A program made the translations under genes and the position numbers. The notes under the pieces are model-generated. The model was not told the origin of the DNA and ran no database searches. It worked only from the letters and a program-made list of their open reading frames with translations. Shown piece by piece: positions 46,861 to 55,653 of a DNA stretch of 64,000 nucleotides (within the stretch, counting starts at the first letter, position 1; each line of letters opens with the position of its first letter). Source of the stretch: Ruegeria atlantica (lineage in GTDB: Bacteria; Pseudomonadota; Alphaproteobacteria; Rhodobacterales; Rhodobacteraceae); assembly GCF_013032005.1 (NCBI RefSeq), contig NZ_WQBE01000014.1:1-64000 (forward strand). Reading direction: 5' to 3'.

Positions 46861-46907
46861 ATTGTCCTTAGGCAAAGATGTGTGGCCATCCTCATGATCT
46901 GAAAGCG

Positions 46908-47693
46908 CTACGAAGGTTTTTGATCCGACAGCAGACGGCGTTTTTCAGCCATTGCTTCCCTGCGGCTGCGTTCGATCCCCAACCTAAAGGACTCCTCGAC
47001 GAAATCGATGTGGTCGGTTGCGGCCTTTTCTGCACGTTCCTCGTCGCCGTCGATTACGGCCCGGCCAAGCTCCATATGTTGATCCAGCAGCTTCTTGCCG
47101 GTGCCATCGATCGTCTTAAGAAAGTCGCGATTGTAGAATACACCCTTGCGCGTAAGTTCGTAGATTGAAGCCATGATATGGATCAGCGTTGCGTTCTGGC
47201 TGGCGTCGACGATTGCAGAGTGCAGCGCAAAATCTGCCTCTTGAGAAGCTTTGGTGTCATTTTCACGCCAGGCGCGTTCATTTTCGACCAAAATCTCGGC
47301 AATCCTCTCTTGATCTGCTTTTGTCGCGCGACGCGCTGCAAGGCGGGCGGCAAAGCCTTCCTGTTCGCGCCGATATTCCAGATAATCGAAAAAGGCGGGC
47401 TCATGTCTCTCATAAAGTGCGAGTAGTGCCGGCATCATGGCCTGACCTGTCAGAGCCGCGACAAAGGTTCCTTCACCATGTTGCGTCGTGACCAAGCCGC
47501 GCTCTTCCAGAACGGACAGAGCCTCGCGCAGTTTCGGGCGCGAGACGCGCAGCATCTCCGCGAGGTCTCGTTCCGAAGGTAGCTTGCGACCCTGTTTCAG
47601 GATGCCCGAGGCGATCAAATCTTCGATCTGAGACACAACAGCCTCGGCCAGTGATTCGTGTCCAACCGGTTCAAATATCGCTGTGGGGCTCAT
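46908..47693 (-). CDS. GntR-family (FadR/FCD) regulator, probably of lactate genes
   Basis: 261 residues. N-terminal GntR winged helix (IASGILKQGRKLPSERDLAEMLRVSRPKLREALSVLEERGLV, about residues 30-70) and a helical FCD effector domain with the usual metal-binding His (LHSAIVDAS...DQHMELGRAVIDGD). It is divergent from the TRAP/lactate operon with a palindrome in between, the layout of LldR/PdhR-type control. The effector is inferred to be lactate. Confidence 0.88.
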   Translation of the reverse strand: MSPTAIFEPVGHESLAEAVVSQIEDLIASGILKQGRKLPSERDLAEMLRVSRPKLREALSVLEERGLVTTQHGEGTFVAALTGQAMMPALLALYERHEPAFFDYLEYRREQEGFAARLAARRATKADQERIAEILVENERAWRENDTKASQEADFALHSAIVDASQNATLIHIMASIYELTRKGVFYNRDFLKTIDGTGKKLLDQHMELGRAVIDGDEERAEKAATDHIDFVEESFRLGIERSRREAMAEKRRLLSDQKPS

Positions 47694-48019
47694 GGTGCTG
47701 TGCCTCTGTTCGATGTCTTAAGTAAAGATCACTGGTAAATAAATATATCCATAATCTGTTTAGATTCAAGCAGTGAGATCCGGAAGATCACCGTATTACA
47801 GATGACTGTTTTTGAACGTAATTTGATCGATTTTCTTTTCTTCTTTGCGAGTGACGTATGTAGCTGAGGTGACTGCGTTGTTACGTCGACCTAATTCCAA
47901 TGGTAAATAAAGTTGTTGACTGGTTTTTATTGGTAAAGTTAGTTTACCACCGGAATGGTGTGGGAGGGACCTGCGCCGCTGATCGGGACAATGTTCCGAC
48001 CTACCCTGGAGGAGAATTC
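47694..48019. promoter_or_regulatory. Divergent FCD regulator / TRAP control region
   Basis: 326 bp without a gene. It holds the operator-like palindrome at 47931-47949, further single tggtaaa half sites at 47901 and about 47733, a ttgact (47916-47921) that could be a -35 element, and ggaggag just before the dctP start. Confidence 0.55.
47931..47949. promoter_or_regulatory. Candidate FCD-regulator operator
   Basis: tggtaaa-gttag-tttacca is a perfect 7-bp inverted repeat with a 5-nt spacer, preceded by att. FadR/LldR-type regulators bind TGGT...ACCA palindromes. Location about 70 bp before the dctP start suits repression. Confidence 0.6.
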
Positions 48020-49069
48020 ATGAAGAAGACCCTGACGAGCCTCGCCGTAGCTGCCAGCCTGCTGGCCGCACCTGCAGTTGCCGCAGACAAACTGTTGCTG
48101 AAAACCCCGATTGCCTTTTCGACCGAGCTGCCGGGCCTGGGTTCACCGATCCCGCGCGTTGCCGAACAGCTTGAGTTGATGTCGGGCGGTACGTTGAAGA
48201 TGAAAGTCTACGAGCCAGGCAAACTGGTTCCGCCGTTTGAAATTCTTGACGCTGTATCTACCGGCAAGATTAATTCTGGCTACACTACGGCCGGATATTG
48301 GGCGGGTAAAATCCCTGCCGCGCCGCTGTTCTCGGCCGTTCCTTTTGGCCCCGAGGCGGGCGAATACATGGCTTGGCTGTATTACGGCAACGGCCTGACT
48401 CTTTACCAAGAGATGTATGATCAGGCGGGCTTCAACGTCAAAGTTCTGCCCTGCGCGATCATTGCGCCTGAAACTTCGGGCTGGTTCGCATCCGAGATCA
48501 ATTCACCCGAAGACCTGAACGGCCTGAAGATGCGTTTCTTTGGTTTGGGTGGAAAAGTGATGCAGAAACTGGGCGTGGCGACCTCGCTGCTGCCAGGTGG
48601 TGAGATCTTCCCTGCGCTGGAAAAAGGCGCGATCGACGCGACCGAATTTTCGATGCCTGCCATCGACGCGCGTCTGGGGTTCCACAAGCTGGTGAAATAC
48701 AACTACTTCCCCGGCTGGCATCAGCAGGCAACTGTGTTCGAACTGCTGATCAACAAGGACGTCTGGAACGAAACCAGCGACCAGCACAAAGCGATCATTG
48801 AAAGCGCCTGTAAAGCTTCGATGGCGGACAGCTTTGCCGAAGGCGAAGCCATTCAGCACGCTGCGCTGATCGACAATATTGAAAACAACGGTGTCACCAT
48901 CAAACAGTGGTCGCCTGAGATGCTGGATACCTTCCGCACAACTTGGGATGACGTTGCAGCAGAAGAAGCCGCTAACGACGCCTTCTTCGCTCAGGTTTTG
49001 GCCGATATGAACGAGTTCCGCGAAGGTTACGACCTCTGGAAAACGAACGCGTTCCTCCCTCGTCAGTAA
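48020..49069 (+). CDS. TRAP transporter binding protein (DctP type)
   Basis: 349 residues with a signal peptide (MKKTLTSLAVAASLLAAPAVAA) and a mature DctP-family body: the Arg that anchors a carboxylate probably lies in DLNGLKMRFFGLGGKV, and EFSMPAIDARLGFHKLVKYNY follows. The start at 48020 follows a ggaggag ribosome site. The next genes are the TRAP membrane protein and both lactate dehydrogenases, so it is inferred to bind lactate or another 2-hydroxy acid in the periplasm. Confidence 0.88.
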   Translation: MKKTLTSLAVAASLLAAPAVAADKLLLKTPIAFSTELPGLGSPIPRVAEQLELMSGGTLKMKVYEPGKLVPPFEILDAVSTGKINSGYTTAGYWAGKIPAAPLFSAVPFGPEAGEYMAWLYYGNGLTLYQEMYDQAGFNVKVLPCAIIAPETSGWFASEINSPEDLNGLKMRFFGLGGKVMQKLGVATSLLPGGEIFPALEKGAIDATEFSMPAIDARLGFHKLVKYNYFPGWHQQATVFELLINKDVWNETSDQHKAIIESACKASMADSFAEGEAIQHAALIDNIENNGVTIKQWSPEMLDTFRTTWDDVAAEEAANDAFFAQVLADMNEFREGYDLWKTNAFLPRQ

Positions 49070-49086
49070 TCTCCCTTGCTGACGCA

Positions 49087-49115
49087 ACCGGGGCGGCGGG
49101 ATCCGTCGCTCCGGT
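49087..49115 (+). terminator. Hairpin between dctP and dctQM
   Basis: A 13-bp stem with two G-T pairs and a 3-nt loop, accgg...ccggt, lies in the gap, with only a weak T tail. It could partly terminate or stabilise the binding-protein mRNA, giving more DctP than permease. Confidence 0.6.
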
Positions 49116-49181
49116 ACCTATTTCCTGATCTTCGGAATTTCTAACCTTTCACTGCCCGTGCGCCGGGCTGTTGAGCGAGGT

Positions 49182-51251
49182 ATGACCATGACCACACAAA
49201 ACAATCTTACCGATCCGGTCGAAGCCTATGAAGGCATCCTGGAACATCCCGAAACCGATCGTCAGAAGGTCGCGGTCGCGATAGACGCAAGCGTCAAGGC
49301 TGTCGGCCATGTGGTCATGTGGGCAAATGTCCTGCTGATGGGGGCAATTTTTACACAGGTCGCTCTGCGCTATTTGCTCAGCCAGAACTACCCCAAGTTG
49401 GACGAGATCCAGTGGCATTTCTACGGCATCGTGACGATGATCGGCATCTCTTATGCTTTGATCACCGACAGTCACGTGCGCGTCGATGTTCTGCACATGC
49501 TGCTGTCACGCCGGGCTCAGCGGGTCATCGAGGTGATCGGTATTCTTACCCTGTTGACCCCGTTCATCTATCTGATGATCGATCAGGGGTACGACTATTT
49601 CTACGAAAGCTTCCGGGTCAATGAACGCTCGGACAGCCCAACCGGCCTGCCTGCCCGCTGGGCTTTCAAGGCAGTAATCCCGATCAGCTTTGTTCTTCTA
49701 GCACTGGCGGCGCTTGCGCGACTGATCCACGATGGGCACGCGCTTTTGTATGGACCGGCCTCAGAGCGCGAAGGTGCATCTTTGCGTCGTATCCTGCTGG
49801 TTCTGGCCGTGTTTGCCGCTGTTTGCGTCGGCTTGACCTTCCTCGTGGAAACTACCGAGGAAAAGCTTGTCATCGCCATGTTCCTGACCTTCATCGCGCT
49901 GTTGTTTACCGGGTACCCGGTGGCCTGGGTTCTGGCGGGTGTCGGCGTTGCCTATTGTGGTCTGGCCTATCTGTTCGACAACGATCTGATGCTGTGGACC
50001 GGGTTGGAGAGTACGTTCACCGGGCTCGACTATCTGACGCTTGGTGCGGTTGTGAACCGGGTCTATGCGACGATGTCCAATGCGGTTCTGGTGGCCCTGC
50101 CGATGTTTATTTTCATGGGTCTGATGCTGGATGAATCCGGTGTTGCGGAACGTCTGATGTCCTCGATGCAGCGCCTGTTTGGTACAGTACGTGGCGGGTT
50201 GGCCATCACCGTTACCCTGATCGGTATCATTCTGGCGGCCTCGACCGGTATCATCGGTGCATCTGTGGTGTTGCTGGGCGTGCTGTCCCTGCCGTCGATG
50301 ATGCAACAGAAATACCAGCCGACGCTTGCGGCGGGCGTGGTCTCGGCATCCGGTACGCTGGGTATTCTGATCCCGCCCTCAATAATGCTGGTGATCATGG
50401 CCGACCAGATGGCGCTGTCGGTGGGTGACCTGTTCATGGCCGCGGTCTTCCCGGGTGTGATCATTGGTGGCCTTTATCTGACATACATCTTCATACTCGC
50501 ACTGGTGAAACGTGACGCGGCTCCCGTGCCTGAAGGCGCGAAGGCCCCCGACTGGGCTGCGGTCAAAGACGTAATGATCGCCGTCATCCCGACGCTAATG
50601 CTGATCCTTGCGGTTCTGGGTTCGATCTTTGCTGGTTTGACCACTCCGACCGAAGCCTCTGGCATCGGCGCACTGGGCGCGACGCTGTTGGCCCTGGGCT
50701 ATCGCAAGCTTACCTTCCACAAGTTGTGGAACGTGCTGGTGTCGACCTTCAATACCACCGCCTACATCTTTGCCATCTTCCTTGGTGCAACAGTGTTTTC
50801 GTATGTCCTGCGGGAACTGGGCGGCGACGAGTTGATTGAACATGTGGTGCAATCCACCGGATTCAATGCAAACGGTACCATCCTCTTTATCCTGTTCATC
50901 GTCTTCCTGCTGGGGTTTGTGTTGGACTGGATCGAAATCACGCTGATCGTGCTGCCCCTGATGCGCCCCATCGTGAACGGCCTTGGCATCGACATTCCGG
51001 GCTTTGGCGTTTTGGACGAACCCGCGCTGGTGTGGTTCGTGATCCTGGTCGCGGTAACGCTGCAAACCAGCTTCCTGACACCGCCCGTGGGTTTCGCGCT
51101 GTTCTATCTAAAAGGCGTCTGCCCGCCCGAGATCAAGCTGATGCATATCTACAAAGGGATCATTCCCTTTGTGCTGCTACAGCTTACCGGTCTGGCCCTA
51201 GTCTTCTTATGGCCGACCCTTGCCACCTGGTTGCCTTCGGTCGCCTATTAA
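49182..51251 (+). CDS. Fused TRAP transporter membrane protein (DctQ-DctM)
   Basis: About 689 residues. Residues about 35-195 are the small four-helix DctQ part (YLLSQNYPKLDEIQWHFYGIVTMIGISYA). About 215-685 form the large DctM part with multiple helices (GYPVAWVLAGVGVAYCG, MFIFMGLMLDESGVAERLM, SASGTLGILIPPSIMLVIMADQM). Fusion of Q and M is known in part of the family. ATG at 49182 or 49188; gcgaggt before the first supports it. It drives sodium-coupled import of the DctP ligand. Confidence 0.9.
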   Translation: MTMTTQNNLTDPVEAYEGILEHPETDRQKVAVAIDASVKAVGHVVMWANVLLMGAIFTQVALRYLLSQNYPKLDEIQWHFYGIVTMIGISYALITDSHVRVDVLHMLLSRRAQRVIEVIGILTLLTPFIYLMIDQGYDYFYESFRVNERSDSPTGLPARWAFKAVIPISFVLLALAALARLIHDGHALLYGPASEREGASLRRILLVLAVFAAVCVGLTFLVETTEEKLVIAMFLTFIALLFTGYPVAWVLAGVGVAYCGLAYLFDNDLMLWTGLESTFTGLDYLTLGAVVNRVYATMSNAVLVALPMFIFMGLMLDESGVAERLMSSMQRLFGTVRGGLAITVTLIGIILAASTGIIGASVVLLGVLSLPSMMQQKYQPTLAAGVVSASGTLGILIPPSIMLVIMADQMALSVGDLFMAAVFPGVIIGGLYLTYIFILALVKRDAAPVPEGAKAPDWAAVKDVMIAVIPTLMLILAVLGSIFAGLTTPTEASGIGALGATLLALGYRKLTFHKLWNVLVSTFNTTAYIFAIFLGATVFSYVLRELGGDELIEHVVQSTGFNANGTILFILFIVFLLGFVLDWIEITLIVLPLMRPIVNGLGIDIPGFGVLDEPALVWFVILVAVTLQTSFLTPPVGFALFYLKGVCPPEIKLMHIYKGIIPFVLLQLTGLALVFLWPTLATWLPSVAY

Positions 51252-51263
51252 GGAGTTCGCGTG

Positions 51264-52448
51264 ATGCGTCTGAGCCAATGCCACAACTTTCATGACTTTC
51301 GGCGGCTGGCCAAAAAGCGGCTGCCGGGGCCCATCTTTAATTATATCGATGGCGGTGCGGATGACGAGGTGACGTATCGCGAGAATACAAACGCATTTGA
51401 CCGCTGCGATCTGCTGCCCTCGGTTCTGCGCGGGGTATCGGATGTTGATATGTCCGTCACAGTGATGGGTCAAAAGCTGGACATGCCCGTCTATTGTTCG
51501 CCCACGGCACTGCAGCGCCTGTTCCACCATCAGGGCGAACGCGCGGTGGCCGCAGCGGCCGAGAAATACGGCACCATGTTTGGCGTATCGTCACTGGGCA
51601 CCGTATCGCTTGAAGAGCTGCGGCAAAAGCACAAGAACCCGCAAGTCTATCAATTCTATTTCCACAAGGACCGCGACCTGAACGCCGCCATGATGCAGCG
51701 CGCCAAAGAGGCCGGTGTCGAAGTCATGATGCTGACCGTCGACAGCATCACCGGCGGCAATCGCGAGCGTGACCTGCGCACCGGCTTTTCGATCCCGTTC
51801 CGGCTGACGTTGGGGGGTATGATCCAGTTCGCAATCAAGCCGATGTGGGGGATCAACTATGTGACCCACGAGAAATTCCGCCTGCCGCAGTTAGAGGAAC
51901 ATGTAGACATGGGTGGAGGTGCGAGTTCGATCGGCGGGTATTTCACCGACATGCTGGATCCGTCGATGACCTGGGACGACGTCGCTCAGATGGTGCGGGA
52001 TTGGGACGGTCAATTCTGCCTGAAAGGGATCATGACCGTTGAAGACGCGCGTCGCGCGGCCGAGATCGGATGCACCGGGATTATCCTGTCAAACCATGGC
52101 GGTCGTCAGTTGGACGGCTCGCGCACGCCGTTCGACCAACTGGCCGAGATCGTCGATGCGGTCGGAGACAAGCTGGACGTGATGATGGACAGCGGTATCC
52201 AGCGCGGAACCCATGTGTTGAAGGCGCTGTCACTGGGGGCAAAGGCCGTTGGGGTAGGGCGTCACTATTTGTATCCGCTTGCCGCTGCGGGGCAGGCAGG
52301 TGTCGAACGCGCGTTGGGATTGATGCAGGCCGAGATTGAACGCGATATGAAACTGATGGGTGTGACACGTATCGACCAGTTGAACCGCAATAATGTCCGG
52401 TTCAGGGACACTGCGCCCACTTTGAATGTGCAAAGGGACGCAGCATGA
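51264..52448 (+). CDS. lldD: L-lactate dehydrogenase (FMN, quinone-linked)
   Basis: 394 residues, FMN-dependent alpha-hydroxy-acid oxidase family. It contains IDGGADDEVTYREN near the N-terminus, SSLGTVSLEEL, and the catalytic His-Arg block LSNHGGRQLDGSRTPFDQL (around residue 275), then VMMDSGIQRGTHVLKALSLGAKAVGVGRH. Oxidises L-lactate to pyruvate, passing electrons to the membrane quinone pool. The ATG at 51264 is preferred to the GTG at 51261. Its stop overlaps the dld start by 4 bp. Confidence 0.88.
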   Translation: MRLSQCHNFHDFRRLAKKRLPGPIFNYIDGGADDEVTYRENTNAFDRCDLLPSVLRGVSDVDMSVTVMGQKLDMPVYCSPTALQRLFHHQGERAVAAAAEKYGTMFGVSSLGTVSLEELRQKHKNPQVYQFYFHKDRDLNAAMMQRAKEAGVEVMMLTVDSITGGNRERDLRTGFSIPFRLTLGGMIQFAIKPMWGINYVTHEKFRLPQLEEHVDMGGGASSIGGYFTDMLDPSMTWDDVAQMVRDWDGQFCLKGIMTVEDARRAAEIGCTGIILSNHGGRQLDGSRTPFDQLAEIVDAVGDKLDVMMDSGIQRGTHVLKALSLGAKAVGVGRHYLYPLAAAGQAGVERALGLMQAEIERDMKLMGVTRIDQLNRNNVRFRDTAPTLNVQRDAA

Positions 52449-54139
52449 CCAATGAGGACCTGATCGGGACGTTCCGCGCCATCGTCGGCTCTCGCCATGT
52501 CCTAACCGACAAACGCGCGACTGAACGGTTTTGCCGCGGCTTTCGCTCGGGTGAGGGCGAGGCATTGTGTGTCATCCGACCGGGTACGCTGTTGGAACAG
52601 TGGAGGGTGCTGCAAGCCTGCGTCGCGGCGGATAAAATCGTCATCATGCAAGCGGCCAACACCGGCCTGACCGAGGGCTCGACCCCGTCCGGCCACTATG
52701 ACCGAGATGTGGTCCTGATAAACACCCGCCGGATGGACACCCTGGTTCCGTTGAATGACGGCGCGCAGATTGTCAGCTTTCCGGGTGCCACACTTTTCGC
52801 ACTGGAAAAACTACTGGCTCCGCTGGGACGCGAGCCGCATTCGGTAATTGGGTCGTCCTGTATCGGGGCGTCGATTGTTGGTGGGGTCTGCAACAACTCG
52901 GGAGGTTCCCTAGTCGAACGCGGCCCAGTTTACACCGAACTTTCGGTCTATGCCCGGATCACCGAACAGGGTGATCTAGAGTTGGTCAATCATCTGGGTA
53001 TTGATCTGGGCGAGACGCCCGAAGAAATTCTGACCAATCTGGACGCCGGAACCTTCAACCGGACACCAGAATCCTCTAATAAACGCGCCTCGGCCAGTGA
53101 CTATGCGCTGATCGTGCGCGATGTGGATGCTCAAACGCCTGCGCGGTTCAACGCCGACAAGGGAAAACTGTTCGAATCCGCCGGGTCTGCTGGAAAGTTG
53201 GCCGTATTCGCCGTGCGCCTTGATACCTTTCCCCAGAACGATGCTGAGAAGGTGTTTTACATCGGTGCCAACGATACCGGTGATCTGGCCGCCCTACGCC
53301 GCCACATTCTGTCCGAGTTTAAAGTCTTGCCAGTGTCCGCAGAATACATGCACCGCGACGTGTTCGATATTACTGCGCGCTATGGCAAGGACACGGTCGT
53401 GATGATCGATAAGCTAGGCACTGACCGCCTGCCGATGTTTTTTGCCATGAAAGGGGCTGTGGATGCGCGGTTGCGACGGGTTCCGTTCCTGCGCAATTTT
53501 ACCGACCGCTTCATGCAAATGGCAGTGGCGCTGTGGCCACGAGTTCTACCCAAAAGAATGCTGGGTTTCCGCGACCGATTTGAACATCACCTGATCCTTA
53601 AAATGAAGGATGCCGGGATAGATGAAGCGGCAAATTGGTTGCCCGACTTTCTGGAAGATCGTGACGCCGACTTCTTTGAATGCACAGCGCGTGAGGCCAA
53701 GATTGCGGGGCTTCACCGTTTCGCCGCTGCGGGGGCCGCCGTGCGCTATATGGCCATTCACGCAGATGAGGTCGAGGACATCATCGCCTTGGACGTTGCC
53801 CTGCGACGCAATGATCAGGATTGGCTGGAAATCCTACCACCCGAGATAAGTAATCAGCTTGTCCACAAGCTCTATTATGGACATTTCATGTGCCACGTGA
53901 TGCATCAGGACTATGTGGTTCGAAAAGGGGCGGACCCTAAGGCATTGAAGGCGGCGATGCTCAAATTGTTTGATGCGCGCGGCGCGGAATATCCGGCCGA
54001 ACACAATGTGGGCCACCTGTATGCCGCGAAACCCGATCTGGCGGCACATTACAAATGTTGTGATCCCACCAATTCGTTCAACCCCGGAATTGGAAAGATG
54101 TCCAAAGCACGGAACTATGTCGGGGTTGCACCCGAATAG
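52445..54139 (+). CDS. dld: D-lactate dehydrogenase (FAD, quinone-linked)
   Basis: 564 residues, close in size to E. coli Dld (571). The FAD-binding type-4 domain is seen in QAANTGLTEGSTPSGHYDRDVVLINTRRMD and SSCIGASIVGGVCNNSGGSLVERGPVYTE, followed by the membrane-binding lactate dehydrogenase domain (HYGHF-type segment YYGHFMCHVMHQDY, and EHNVGHLYAAKPDL). It converts D-lactate to pyruvate. With lldD it lets the cell use both isomers brought in by the TRAP transporter. Its 3' end overlaps the convergent M81 gene by 25 bp. Confidence 0.9.
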   Translation: MTNEDLIGTFRAIVGSRHVLTDKRATERFCRGFRSGEGEALCVIRPGTLLEQWRVLQACVAADKIVIMQAANTGLTEGSTPSGHYDRDVVLINTRRMDTLVPLNDGAQIVSFPGATLFALEKLLAPLGREPHSVIGSSCIGASIVGGVCNNSGGSLVERGPVYTELSVYARITEQGDLELVNHLGIDLGETPEEILTNLDAGTFNRTPESSNKRASASDYALIVRDVDAQTPARFNADKGKLFESAGSAGKLAVFAVRLDTFPQNDAEKVFYIGANDTGDLAALRRHILSEFKVLPVSAEYMHRDVFDITARYGKDTVVMIDKLGTDRLPMFFAMKGAVDARLRRVPFLRNFTDRFMQMAVALWPRVLPKRMLGFRDRFEHHLILKMKDAGIDEAANWLPDFLEDRDADFFECTAREAKIAGLHRFAAAGAAVRYMAIHADEVEDIIALDVALRRNDQDWLEILPPEISNQLVHKLYYGHFMCHVMHQDYVVRKGADPKALKAAMLKLFDARGAEYPAEHNVGHLYAAKPDLAAHYKCCDPTNSFNPGIGKMSKARNYVGVAPE

Positions 54140-55653
54140 CCAACAGTGTCGGAAACGTCGTCAGCAGCAGACCCAGCAGCGATGGGCAGCCTTCTGGTGA
54201 TACGGGTGTAGGGGATTTTTTTCAGGTCGCAGAGAAAGGTACCTGGTGAAGAAACCGCAAAAACCTCTTCTGCAATAGGTTCGAAATCTGCTCGGAAATG
54301 GGCTGTACTCTTCACGCAAATCACCGAATAACTCGTTGGATTTAAACCAATATGCGTGAAATGCGCGCGATCCAGGCATTGGTTGCGTATACTTGTGACG
54401 ACAAGATCAATCTCGGCCTTGTGCCCAACCAACCGAAGGGCCGCCGTCTTGCCGAGCGTTGCAATGCCACCACCATACATTTCACCCGTATAGCGACATG
54501 TGCCATCACCCAATGCCAGAACTTCAAACTCTGCTTTGACCGGAACGTGACCCGCCAAGTTGGATTTTGCACCAATAGCCAGATTGACCAATGCACCTTC
54601 ACCCGCCGCATGGGCTTGCTCTGCGCTTTCGGGATCATTGAATAGGCCCATCAAAACGTTTGTGACTCCACCCTCTATCAGGGCTGCCAGCAATCCAGTG
54701 GTGTCAGACGTCCCACCCGCACCGGCGTTGTCCTGAACATCAGCCAATACAACCGGCTTTTCCCGTCTTTGGCGGCCTGTCAAAATAGCCTCTTCCAGAG
54801 ACAGCATGGAACAATCAAGGCGGGTTTCCTGGGCCAAAAACAAGTTGACGATATCTTCAACGGCAGCGGCCGCTTTATTCGCTGTGGTTGCGTAGGCAAC
54901 GCAGGACGGGCCAGTGTCGGGAAAATCCGCCGCCGTAAAGCCAAGCGCGATTTCTGTCAGTACATCCTGCTGCTCGAATCTTGCTGGCAATTGATAGATT
55001 TCGTCGAATGGCGCAGAGCCGGTATATTGTGCATGCAGCGGAATAAGATATGGCACCGCTTGAAACGCTTTGCTCAGTGTTTCACCTGCAAGCAAGCGCT
55101 GTAGCACAGGAACGCACCTTGCGCCTGTTTCCGCCATATCCAGATGAGGGTAGGTGCGAAAGATCGACAGGTAATCTGCGTGTTCAACCATCTGAGCCGA
55201 GATGTTGGCATGCAGGTCCAAACTTGCCACCACTGGAATTTCTGGGCCCACGAGATTGCGGACGCGACGCAAAACCTCTCCCTCACCATCAGCTAGGCTT
55301 TCGGTGACCATCGCGCCGTGCAGATCAAGATACACGCCGTCAATCTGACCCGCAGCGCGGATTCCATCCAATAACATCCCGCAAATCGTTTCGAATGCGT
55401 GATCGGTTACATGAGCAGACGGCTCTGCCGAACACCACAGTATCGGCACGACTTCAAACCCTACTGCGGTAGCCGCCGCAGCAAAACCTGCGGCGGGCAG
55501 GTTCATGCCAGCCGTTTCCGAAACAACCTGCGCGCCCAGCAGCATACTAGGCCAGGAATCCGCCATCTCAAACTCGGCCAGACCAGCCTTTGTCACACCA
55601 TAGCAATTGGTTTCATGCTGAAACCCCGCGATCGCGATACGCTTGGCCGTCAT
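54115..55653 (-). CDS. M81-family metallopeptidase (MlrC-like)
   Basis: 512 residues, M81/DUF1485 family. Metal and active residues likely lie in GFQHETNCYG (N-terminal), YLDLHGAMVTES and VASLDLHANISAQM. The C-terminal DUF1485 part has DVQDNAGAGGTSDTTGLLAALIEGG. MlrC hydrolyses linearised microcystin peptides; in other bacteria the family occurs in many peptide or amide catabolic loci. Its start shares a base with the stop of the amidohydrolase gene, so it is the last gene of the Dpp operon. No mlrA is present, so microcystin is not implied. Confidence 0.83.
   Translation of the reverse strand: MTAKRIAIAGFQHETNCYGVTKAGLAEFEMADSWPSMLLGAQVVSETAGMNLPAAGFAAAATAVGFEVVPILWCSAEPSAHVTDHAFETICGMLLDGIRAAGQIDGVYLDLHGAMVTESLADGEGEVLRRVRNLVGPEIPVVASLDLHANISAQMVEHADYLSIFRTYPHLDMAETGARCVPVLQRLLAGETLSKAFQAVPYLIPLHAQYTGSAPFDEIYQLPARFEQQDVLTEIALGFTAADFPDTGPSCVAYATTANKAAAAVEDIVNLFLAQETRLDCSMLSLEEAILTGRQRREKPVVLADVQDNAGAGGTSDTTGLLAALIEGGVTNVLMGLFNDPESAEQAHAAGEGALVNLAIGAKSNLAGHVPVKAEFEVLALGDGTCRYTGEMYGGGIATLGKTAALRLVGHKAEIDLVVTSIRNQCLDRAHFTHIGLNPTSYSVICVKSTAHFRADFEPIAEEVFAVSSPGTFLCDLKKIPYTRITRRLPIAAGSAADDVSDTVGYSGATPT

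Noticed and set aside
54115..55653. Microcystin degradation cluster
   Set aside because: Only an MlrC-like gene is present; no MlrA-type membrane protease or MlrB was seen.
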